From contig DRKG01000172.1 of assembly GCA_011051855.1 (NCBI GenBank), positions 1 to 5,791 on the forward strand: a stretch of 5,791 nt of DNA. The letters are read 5' to 3'. Below are positions 1-5,791 of this stretch, in pieces. The notes under the pieces are model-generated. The model ran no database searches. It worked only from the letters and a program-made list of their open reading frames with translations, and was not told where the DNA came from. Every line of letters starts with the position of its first letter. Positions within the stretch are counted from its first letter, which is position 1. The DNA comes from a bacterium. GTDB lineage: Bacteria; Planctomycetota; UBA1135; UBA2386. Position numbers and translations under genes: made by a program.

Positions 1-165
1 CCCGACCGGTACGCTTCGGCGTTCATCTACTGCACCCGCGAGAAGTATCCCGAAGGTCTCGAACTGCTGGCGGAGTGCGGCAGGCTGCGCAAGGCCGCAC
101 TGGCGAGGATCTGCGAGCACCTCGGTGTGTCACCCGAGCATTGCGCGCAGATCTGGTACTGGTAG
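1..165 (+). CDS. C-terminal fragment of an unrecognised protein
   Basis: The frame is open from the first base and ends at a TAG at 163-165, giving the last 54 residues of a protein whose start lies left of the window. I do not recognise the family. The fragment is mostly helix-forming, with a charged Leu/Ala-rich stretch over residues 18-41 and an aromatic C-terminus (IWYW at residues 51-54). It has four cysteines (residues 11, 26, 38 and 48), too widely and irregularly spaced to call a zinc ribbon. Most codons end in G or C, as in the neighbours, which supports real coding, although two AGG arginine codons stand out. There is no membrane segment. The gene converges on the S9B peptidase, and the two stop codons touch. 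A spurious open frame is possible because the piece is short, but codon usage and its clean end exactly at the neighbour's stop argue that it is genuine. Confidence 0.6.
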   Translation, partial: PDRYASAFIYCTREKYPEGLELLAECGRLRKAALARICEHLGVSPEHCAQIWYW

Positions 166-2310
166 TCAGCGCAACAGCCGCTTCAGCCGCAACCACTGGA
201 ACTCGCGGCTGTGCGCCCGCACCTGGCCGGCGAGGCCGTGGCGCGAGCGCGGATAGACCATCAGCTCGAAGTTCTGCTTGCCGGCCTTCTGCAGCTCCCA
301 GAGCAACTGCATGGTGTTCTGCATGTGCACGTTGTCGTCCTTGGTGCCGTGCAGCAGCACCAGATGGCCGCGCAGGTTCTTCGCCGCCTTGATCACCGAC
401 GTCGCGTCGTAGCCCTGCCGGTTGTCCTGCGGCGTGCGCATGTAGCGCTCGGTGTAGATCGTGTCGTAGAGGCGCCAGTCGTGCACGCCGGCACCGGCGA
501 GCCCGAGCGCGAACTTGTCGCTGTGGGTCAACGCATACGCGGTCATGAAGCCGCCGTAGCTCCAGCCGCTGATCGCCACCCGCTCCGGGTCGCCGCCGAA
601 CTGCGCACAGACGTGTTCGACGGCGTCTTCGAGGTCCTTCAGTTCCTGCACGCCGAGCTGCCGGTAGCAGGTGCCGGTGTGCACCTGGCCGCGGCCGGAC
701 GCCGACCGCACGTTGACCTGCAGGATCACGAACCCCTGCTGGGCGAGGAACTGGTGGTAGCTCGAGTGCGACCAGCGGTCGCGCACGCTCGGCGCGTCCG
801 GCCCGGAGTAGGTCGGCAGGAACACCGGGTAGCGCTTGCCCCGCTGCCAATCGACCGGCAACTGCACGCTGGCGTCGAGCGGGTAGCCGTCGCGCGCCGG
901 GATCGTCACCCGCCGCTTGTCGGCGAACGCGTAGCGCGCAGCAGCCCCCTTGTCGGCGCGGCCGACCTCGCACAGCACCGCACCGTCGTCGCCGTCGAGC
1001 ACGCGCACGATCGTCGGGCGCTCCATCGACGACCAGCGATCGAGCACCATCGACGCGTCCGCGTTCAGCACGAAGGAATGCGTGCCGATGCCGGGCGTCA
1101 ACGCCACCAAGCCGCTGCCGTCGAAGGCCACGCGGTACAGGTGCCGGCCGGTCGCGCCGTCCTTGGTGCCTTCGAACCACAACCGTCGCCGCTGCTCGTC
1201 GATGCGCACGATCGAACGCACCTGCCATTCGCCCTTGGTCAGCGCACCAAGCAGTTCTCCACCAGGCCGGTAGTGGTAGACGTGCTGGTAGCCGGTGCGT
1301 TCGCTGAGCCACAGGAACGAGCCGTCGGCGAGCCAGCGCGGCGACGACGGCCGGTTGACCCAGGTAGGCGATTCCTCGCGGATCCAGGTTTGCACCTTGC
1401 CGGTCGCCGGATCGACCGCGCACAGCTCGGCCCAGGTCTGGATGCGGTCCTGCAGGGTCACCAGCAGCGTGTCGCCGGCCGGGGTCCAGTCGACGCGCAC
1501 CACCAGCACGTCGCGCGGAAACCGCGACAAGTCGACCTTCACGATCTCGCGCCGATCGGCGTGCGCGACCGACAAGCTGGCGACTGGATTGCCGTCGCCG
1601 GCCTTCGGGTAGTTGCTCACCTCGGTCGTCACCGAGCGTTCTTCGTCCAGGAAGCCGGGCGGCACGTGGTCGACGATCGTGAACTCGCGCACCGGCGACT
1701 CATCGAGCGACAGGAACGCGCACAAGGGGCCGGTCGGGCTCCACCAGTGCCCCTGAAAGTCGCCGCGTCCATACAGTTCCTCCTGGTAGACCCAGTCGAG
1801 CAGACCGTGGAAGCGCTCGGGGCCGCCGTCGTCGGTGACGCGCCAGACGCCGTCGGCGCCAGCCACGTAGAGGTCGTTGTCGCGCACGAACGAGACCATG
1901 CCGCCGTCGCCGGAAACGTGCAGTTCGCGCACACGCCCGGCCTTTGCGGGCAGCTCACAGAGCTTGACCGGCGGCGACGACGCCGCGTCTTCGAGCCACA
2001 AGGCGCCATCGCGAACCTTCGCGTTCTTGCGCTTGCCGGAGCCGGCTGCGCGGCTCTTCCCGCCGTGCTCCACCGCCGGTTCTCCCCGCGCGCCGGTGCG
2101 GGCGTCGAGCCAAACCGTGGTCTTGCCTTCGCGCACCGCCAAGTGCACGCCATCGGCTGCCCAACTCGCGCGCGGCACGCCCGATTCCCAAGCGATACGT
2201 CGGCGCTGGCTGACGTCGCGAAAGGTGAGGCGTTCCTTGCCCTGCGCCGGCAGCAAGGCAGTGGCGAACGACAGTGCGAGCGAGACGACGACTCCGGTCA
2301 CGGTGCGCAT
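166..2310 (-). CDS. Exported S9B family peptidase, dipeptidyl peptidase IV type
   Basis: This is a complete 714-residue serine exopeptidase, a typical length for the DPP IV family. It should remove N-terminal dipeptides ending in Pro or Ala from peptides outside the cytoplasm. Residues 1-22 form a signal peptide (basic start, hydrophobic core, LPA then Q at the likely signal-peptidase I site); there is no lipobox cysteine. Residues ~40-470 are the DPPIV_N beta-propeller, including the DWVYQEELY motif whose E177-E178 match the paired Glu that binds the substrate amino terminus in human DPP4 (E205/E206). Residues ~490-714 are the alpha/beta-hydrolase domain. Its nucleophile is S584 in GWSYGG, the Asp is D658 in HGTKDDN and the His is H691 in SRHGL. 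Y501 (YSGP) is the likely oxyanion tyrosine. W612, Y615 and Y619 in DWRLYDTIYTERYM match the S1 pocket, and N660 is also kept. The ATG at 2310 is chosen because the signal peptide begins there and an AGGA lies 7 bases upstream. A prolyl tripeptidyl peptidase is the main alternative. The fold and catalysis are clear; the exact cleavage unit is inferred. Confidence 0.95.
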   Translation of the reverse strand: MRTVTGVVVSLALSFATALLPAQGKERLTFRDVSQRRRIAWESGVPRASWAADGVHLAVREGKTTVWLDARTGARGEPAVEHGGKSRAAGSGKRKNAKVRDGALWLEDAASSPPVKLCELPAKAGRVRELHVSGDGGMVSFVRDNDLYVAGADGVWRVTDDGGPERFHGLLDWVYQEELYGRGDFQGHWWSPTGPLCAFLSLDESPVREFTIVDHVPPGFLDEERSVTTEVSNYPKAGDGNPVASLSVAHADRREIVKVDLSRFPRDVLVVRVDWTPAGDTLLVTLQDRIQTWAELCAVDPATGKVQTWIREESPTWVNRPSSPRWLADGSFLWLSERTGYQHVYHYRPGGELLGALTKGEWQVRSIVRIDEQRRRLWFEGTKDGATGRHLYRVAFDGSGLVALTPGIGTHSFVLNADASMVLDRWSSMERPTIVRVLDGDDGAVLCEVGRADKGAAARYAFADKRRVTIPARDGYPLDASVQLPVDWQRGKRYPVFLPTYSGPDAPSVRDRWSHSSYHQFLAQQGFVILQVNVRSASGRGQVHTGTCYRQLGVQELKDLEDAVEHVCAQFGGDPERVAISGWSYGGFMTAYALTHSDKFALGLAGAGVHDWRLYDTIYTERYMRTPQDNRQGYDATSVIKAAKNLRGHLVLLHGTKDDNVHMQNTMQLLWELQKAGKQNFELMVYPRSRHGLAGQVRAHSREFQWLRLKRLLR

Positions 2311-2402
2311 CGCGGCATCCTACGCACGTCGGCTGACGGCGCCGTGTCCCAGGAGTGAACCGACTGCTGGAACCTTCCGGCTGCGCCCCGCACGATGCCC
2401 CC
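2311..2402. promoter_or_regulatory. Divergent intergenic region between the two peptidase genes
   Basis: These 92 bases separate the divergent starts of the S9B peptidase (minus) and the M17 aminopeptidase (plus), so promoters for both genes should lie here or inside the 5' ends of the genes. I see no convincing -35/-10 pair on either strand. A perfect 10-base palindrome, ACGGCGCCGT, sits at 2336-2345. It could be an operator half-site pair or a small hairpin, but short GC palindromes are common in DNA of this composition. If the aminopeptidase instead starts at the GTG at 2355, the spacer shrinks to 44 bases and the palindrome lies about 10 bases before that start. Confidence 0.35.
2318..2321 (-). 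promoter_or_regulatory. Weak ribosome binding site of the S9B peptidase
   Basis: Read on the minus strand this is AGGA, 7 bases before the ATG at 2310-2308. The spacing fits a Shine-Dalgarno element, and it supports the start that begins with the signal peptide. It is only four bases long and could occur by chance. Confidence 0.4.
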
Positions 2403-3971
2403 ATGCGCATCCTCGCCGTTCCCTCTCCCGATTCGGCCGCGGCAGCCCGCAGCGGCTTCGATGCCGTCGTCCTGGTCGGTCACGATCCGAAGAAGGCCAA
2501 GGTCGCACCACTGCAGGCGCCGCTGCGCGCCCTGCTCGCAGCCGACGCGAGTGCTTCGACGGCCGTCAACCTGGTGCCCTCCGCGGACGTCGCCGGCGGC
2601 CGACTGGTGGTCGCCCCCACCGGCCCCGTGCACCGCGACTTCGACGACGTGCGCCGCTACGCCGAAGCCGCCAGCAAGGGCGTGCAGCGGGCCCGCGACG
2701 CCGGCGCCACCAAAGTGCTGCTGCTGGTGCAGGCGCCGCCGAAGGGCTCGACCTACCAGCACGCCGCGTGCGTCGCGGCACTCGGGGCGTGTGGCGGACT
2801 GTGGCAGCCGCTCGAAGCGCGCGAGGCACTCGGCGGCAAGAACGTCGAACCGGTGCAGAAGCTCGGCGTCGCGGTGCTAGGCGGCGCATTCTCCAACCAG
2901 GCCGCGAAGTGGGTCGCCGCGGTCGACCAGGGCCTGCGCCTCGCCCGCGACCTCGGCGGCACCAACCCCGAACGCATGGCGCCGGCGAAGTTCGCCGCCT
3001 ACGTGCAGCAGGCCTGCAAGGGCACCCCGGTCAAGGTGTCGGTCAACAAGGACAGCAAGCGGCTGCAGAAGGACTACCCGCTCCTGATGGCGGTGGCGCG
3101 CGCGTCGATGTCGGTCGCCCGCCACCGGCCGTGCGTCGTGCGCATGGAGTATCGACCGGCCGGCAAGATCACCCGCACGATCCTGCTCGCGGGCAAGGGC
3201 CTGACCTACGACACCGGCGGCGCGGACCTGAAGGTCGGCGGCGTGATGGCCGGCATGAGCCGCGACAAGGGCGGTGCTGCGTCGGCCGCCGGACTGGTGC
3301 TGGCGGCGGCGAAGCTCGGCCTGAAGGGCGTGCGCCTGGTCGCCGAACTCGGCTGCGTGCGCAACAGCATCGGCGCCGACTCGTTCGTCGCCGACGAGAT
3401 CCTCACCAGCCACGCCGGTTGCCGCGTGCGCGTCGGCAACACCGACGCCGAAGGCCGGCTCGTGCTCGCCGACCTCTTGTCCCACCTGCGGGTTGCGGCC
3501 AACAAGGCGACCGCACCGGAGCTGTTCACGGTGGCGACCCTGACCGGCCACGCCGGCCGCGCGGTCGGCGACTACAACATCGCGCTCGACAACGGCCCGG
3601 CGCAGCGCAACAAGACCGCCCGCATCCTGATGAACCAGGGAGATCTGTGCGGCGACCCGTTCGAGGTCTCCCGCCTGCGCCGCGAGGATTACGCGTTCGT
3701 CGCGCCGCGCAGCAAGGCCGACGACGTGCTGCAATGCAACAACGCACCGAGTTCGGCGACCGCGCGCGGCCACCAGTTCCCGGCTGCGTTCCTGGTGCTC
3801 GCCGCGGGCCTCGACCAACACGGCAACGACAGCAAGGCGCCGCTGCCGTTCACGCACATCGACATCGGCGGCAGCTTCTGCGAAGGCGGCGACTGGCAAC
3901 ACGGCAAGCCGACCGGCCGACCGCTGGTCGCGATGCTCGCGGCCTTGTGCGACGCAGCGCCGCCGCAGTAG
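2403..3971 (+). CDS. M17 family leucyl aminopeptidase
   Basis: This is a complete 522-residue di-metal aminopeptidase of the M17 (leucyl aminopeptidase, PepA/LAP) family, expected to remove N-terminal residues from small peptides in the cytoplasm, probably as a hexamer. There is no signal peptide. Residues 1-~160 form the poorly conserved N-terminal domain and ~165-522 the catalytic domain. The five metal ligands seen in E. coli PepA are all present: K265 (GKG), D270 (YDTGG), D288 (SRDKGGAA), and D348 and E350 (NTDAEGRL). The catalytic K277 and R352 are kept with near-identical spacing, and the C-terminal THIDIGG block is at 484-490. The classical ENMPSGxAxRPGD segment is replaced by a VRNSIGADSFVADE version, which I associate from memory with an animal-type subgroup of M17. 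The ATG at 2403 is preferred because the first beta-strand (RILAVPS) starts there. A GTG at 2355 in the same frame would add 16 residues, but its AGGA touches the start codon. No good ribosome site precedes the ATG. Family assignment is firm; substrate preference is unknown. Confidence 0.93.
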   Translation: MRILAVPSPDSAAAARSGFDAVVLVGHDPKKAKVAPLQAPLRALLAADASASTAVNLVPSADVAGGRLVVAPTGPVHRDFDDVRRYAEAASKGVQRARDAGATKVLLLVQAPPKGSTYQHAACVAALGACGGLWQPLEAREALGGKNVEPVQKLGVAVLGGAFSNQAAKWVAAVDQGLRLARDLGGTNPERMAPAKFAAYVQQACKGTPVKVSVNKDSKRLQKDYPLLMAVARASMSVARHRPCVVRMEYRPAGKITRTILLAGKGLTYDTGGADLKVGGVMAGMSRDKGGAASAAGLVLAAAKLGLKGVRLVAELGCVRNSIGADSFVADEILTSHAGCRVRVGNTDAEGRLVLADLLSHLRVAANKATAPELFTVATLTGHAGRAVGDYNIALDNGPAQRNKTARILMNQGDLCGDPFEVSRLRREDYAFVAPRSKADDVLQCNNAPSSATARGHQFPAAFLVLAAGLDQHGNDSKAPLPFTHIDIGGSFCEGGDWQHGKPTGRPLVAMLAALCDAAPPQ

Positions 3972-3975
3972 CCGA

Positions 3976-3997
3976 CGGCCGCGCCTACGCGCCGCCG
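3976..3997. terminator. Possible hairpin at the convergent junction
   Basis: Bases 3976-3984 and 3989-3997 can pair in eight of nine positions (mismatch 3980/3993) around a four-base loop, CTAC. The hairpin lies just after the M17 stop (3969-3971) and overlaps the stop and last codons of the minus-strand TPR gene. It could slow transcription from either side, but neither side has a T-run, so it is not a standard intrinsic terminator. In DNA this GC-rich such a stem may be chance. Confidence 0.25.
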
Positions 3998-5791
3998 TTG
4001 CGCTGCAGCCAAGCGCGCACGTTCGGCTCGCCCTGGGCAGCCGCGACGATCTCCTGCTGGCGCCCCTGCCACTGCGGCAACAGCCCGCACGCCGGCAGGA
4101 TGCGGGCGGCGAGCCGCGCCAGCGGCGCATTCGCCGGCGACTGCCGAAACACCTCCGACCACAGTCGCGCGTGCTCGGCCGGCACCTTCGAGCCGAGGTC
4201 GTGCAGAGTGCACATCGCCGAGCCGAGCAGGAACAGTCCCGGCTGCCAACGCGTGTCGGCGAGCGCGAGCGCCTGCAACCAGCCGGTGATGTAACGCACC
4301 CCGAACAGCCGTTCCTTCGGCATCTGGCCGACCGTGCTGGCAACGACGGCCGCGTACTGGGCCAACCCGTCGGCGTAGCGGTGCCAGAACGGCGCGTCGC
4401 CCAACGGCGGCTTGTGCCCCGCCGCACCGCCGATCGCCGGCCACAGGTCGGCCATCAGCTTCAGCAGCAGTTCCCCGTGTTCCTGGTGTGCACCTTCGGC
4501 GAACACCGATGCCACGCGTTCGCCCCGGCCGCAGTCGTAGACGTAGAGGTCCACGCGGCGACGGTCGCCGTCGACGCGGAACGTGCCGGTCACGAGCAAG
4601 GTGTCGGCGCGCTCGTTCTCCGCGACCTGCCGGGCCAGCTCGGCCTCGGGCCACGGCTGCCCGAGCACCGCCCAGGTGCCGTTCTCGGCCAGGGACAGAG
4701 CGGCGGTGGCGCGGTTCTGCGTCGTCAGCCAGACCTGTTCGGTGAGCCACAGCGGCAGGCCGCGCATCGCGCGGCCGACTTCCTCTTCGAGCTGCGGTTC
4801 GAGCTTCGTTTGGCCGTCCATCGACGGCGCGAACACGATCACGTGCTTGTGGCCCTGCGGCTTGGGCGGCAACAACCACTGCGGATCGTCGAGGCCGGCA
4901 TACCAGAGCGGCCGGTCGAGGCGCACGATGTGCACGCGCGGGTTCTTCGGCAGGGCCGGCAGCGGCGGCAGCTCGGCGAGCCGCATGCGGTCGAACTCGG
5001 CGGTAAACGGCTGCAGTTCGCCCGGGATCACGTGGCCGTAGTAGACGAACATCTGGTGCAGCAACGCCTCGCCGTTCGCGTGGTCGCCGCGGGCGCGGAA
5101 GTGCTGCAGCAAGGCAAGGCCGACGTGCGGGTGGTGCCGACCGGGCTCGAACCGCGGGCGCACCAACTCGGCGAGCAACTCCTGCTTGTCGTGCTGCAGT
5201 AGGTCGACGGCCGCCATCAACAGCACGTCGCCGGACACTTCATCACCGGCCAGCGCCTCGCGGTAGACCTCGGCGGCACCCGGTTCATCGCCCTGCTCCA
5301 GCAGCAGACGCGCCAACCACAACCGCGCGCGCCACGAACCCGGCAGCGCCATCACCTTCTCGATCTCAGAGCGATAGCCCGACTCGCCGACCCTTCGCCG
5401 CCGGATCTGCAGGTAGCCGTGCACCGCGTCCGGGTGGTTGCAGTCGGCCTCGAGCGCCTGCCACAACAGCCGCTCGCAGCCGTCGAGATCGCCGCGCCGC
5501 TCCTGCAGCATGCCGAGGCCGACGTAGGCGACGGGCGAACCGGGCCGCTTCTGCAGCAGCTCGTTCAGCGTGCTCTCGGCCATGTCCAGCTCGCCGGCAT
5601 CGCGCTGCACCATCGCCAGGATGCCGAGCGCGCGCTCGAGGTTGCCCTTGTCGACGACGGTCAACCGGTTGGCGGCGGCGAGCAGGTCGGCGGCGAACCC
5701 ATCGCGCAGCCCCTGCACGATCACCGCGGCCAGCCGCTCGGGGTCGTTCTCGTGCTGCTTGACCAAGTCCGGCAGCACCTTGCTGCGGTAC
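3985..5791 (-). CDS. TPR protein with a TolB-like domain (N-terminus beyond the window)
   Basis: The minus-strand frame ends at a TAG (3987-3985) and stays open through the right edge. A GTG at 5778 could start it, giving 597 residues, but the frame continues upstream and no ribosome site is visible, so I treat it as 5'-truncated. Numbering from that GTG, tetratricopeptide-type helix pairs run over about residues 48-78, 81-114, 148-180 and 216-246, suggesting a protein-binding scaffold. Residues ~310-430 then begin with a beta-strand (HVIVFAP). They end with ADTLLVTGTF followed by a run of alternating hydrophobic residues (VDLYVYD, then GRGERVAS), which resembles the end of the TolB-like domain found beside TPRs in some adenylate-cyclase and regulator proteins. 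Residues ~460-597 are helical with no family I recognise. There is no transmembrane segment in the visible part; a signal peptide could lie outside. No catalytic motif is seen. It converges on the M17 gene with 13 bases between stops. TPR content is fairly sure, the TolB-like call is inference, and the role is unknown. Confidence 0.8.
   Translation of the reverse strand, partial: YRSKVLPDLVKQHENDPERLAAVIVQGLRDGFAADLLAAANRLTVVDKGNLERALGILAMVQRDAGELDMAESTLNELLQKRPGSPVAYVGLGMLQERRGDLDGCERLLWQALEADCNHPDAVHGYLQIRRRRVGESGYRSEIEKVMALPGSWRARLWLARLLLEQGDEPGAAEVYREALAGDEVSGDVLLMAAVDLLQHDKQELLAELVRPRFEPGRHHPHVGLALLQHFRARGDHANGEALLHQMFVYYGHVIPGELQPFTAEFDRMRLAELPPLPALPKNPRVHIVRLDRPLWYAGLDDPQWLLPPKPQGHKHVIVFAPSMDGQTKLEPQLEEEVGRAMRGLPLWLTEQVWLTTQNRATAALSLAENGTWAVLGQPWPEAELARQVAENERADTLLVTGTFRVDGDRRRVDLYVYDCGRGERVASVFAEGAHQEHGELLLKLMADLWPAIGGAAGHKPPLGDAPFWHRYADGLAQYAAVVASTVGQMPKERLFGVRYITGWLQALALADTRWQPGLFLLGSAMCTLHDLGSKVPAEHARLWSEVFRQSPANAPLARLAARILPACGLLPQWQGRQQEIVAAAQGEPNVRAWLQRNGGA

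Noticed and set aside
146..175. A possible terminator stem around the first convergent junction
   Set aside because: Only a four-base GCGC pairing with a long loop and a mismatch can be drawn, with no T-run.
23..1423. A 466-codon minus-strand open frame
   Set aside because: It is a shifted frame within the S9B gene, Arg/Ala-rich and without a motif.
2031..2060. A P-loop-like GSGK string in the S9B insert (about residues 90-93)
   Set aside because: It does not meet the GxxxxGK[ST] pattern and sits in a low-complexity loop of a beta-propeller protein.
211..2358. A 715-codon plus-strand open frame covering almost the whole S9B peptidase gene
   Set aside because: It lies codon-on-codon opposite the real gene, where a stop would need TTA, CTA or TCA codons in the peptidase; these are rare at this G+C. 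The translation is His/Val/Arg/Ala-rich with no recognisable domain.
1877..4294. An 805-codon plus-strand open frame running through three genes
   Set aside because: It crosses both the divergent spacer and the convergent junction, and overlaps real genes in the wrong frame. The product is a low-complexity Arg/Pro/Ala-rich string typical of frame-shifted GC-rich DNA.
2877..4427. A 516-codon minus-strand open frame opposite the M17 gene
   Set aside because: It is codon-aligned antisense to the M17 catalytic domain and continues out of frame through the TPR gene; no domain is visible and the true genes explain the region.
1..5791. A possible new defence, mobile or biosynthetic system
   Set aside because: No transposase, integrase, nuclease, toxin, reverse transcriptase, repeat array, inverted-repeat ends or composition break is visible; the genes are two housekeeping-type peptidases, a TPR protein and a short fragment.

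Overview
This is a gene-dense, strongly G+C-rich bacterial window in which codon third positions are overwhelmingly G or C. It holds four protein-coding genes, two of them cut by the window edges. I see no RNA gene, mobile element, CRISPR array or long repeat, and no gene-free stretch over 100 bases. The organism cannot be named from the sequence. The very high G+C, poor Shine-Dalgarno signals, a secreted DPP IV-type peptidase, an M17 aminopeptidase resembling an animal/planctomycete-like subgroup and a large TPR protein would fit a Planctomycetota-type or similar environmental Gram-negative bacterium. That is a low-confidence inference.

Layout, left to right: (1) 1-165, plus strand, the last 54 codons of an unrecognised protein. 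(2) 166-2310, minus strand, a complete 714-residue exported S9B (dipeptidyl peptidase IV-type) serine peptidase. Its stop codon abuts the stop of gene 1 with no base between them. (3) 2403-3971, plus strand, a complete 522-residue cytosolic M17 leucyl-aminopeptidase-family enzyme, divergent from gene 2 across a 92-base spacer. (4) 3985-5791, minus strand, the C-terminal ~600 residues of a TPR protein carrying a domain that looks TolB-like. It converges on gene 3 with a 13-base gap and runs off the right edge.

Functionally, the two complete genes are both exopeptidases acting on peptide N-termini. The S9B enzyme has a signal peptide and the full DPP IV substrate-recognition set (paired Glu, S1-pocket aromatics, Ser/Asp/His triad), so it should cut X-Pro/X-Ala dipeptides (or a related N-terminal unit) outside the cytoplasm. 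The M17 enzyme has all metal and catalytic residues, no signal peptide, and would finish small peptides inside the cell. Their divergent arrangement allows shared control from one short region, but nothing in the sequence proves this. The TPR protein has no evident link to the peptidases. Overall the window looks like ordinary chromosome. I found no convincing new multi-gene system. The most useful leads are the TPR + TolB-like protein, the non-classical M17 subgroup signature, and the tightly packed gene junctions.
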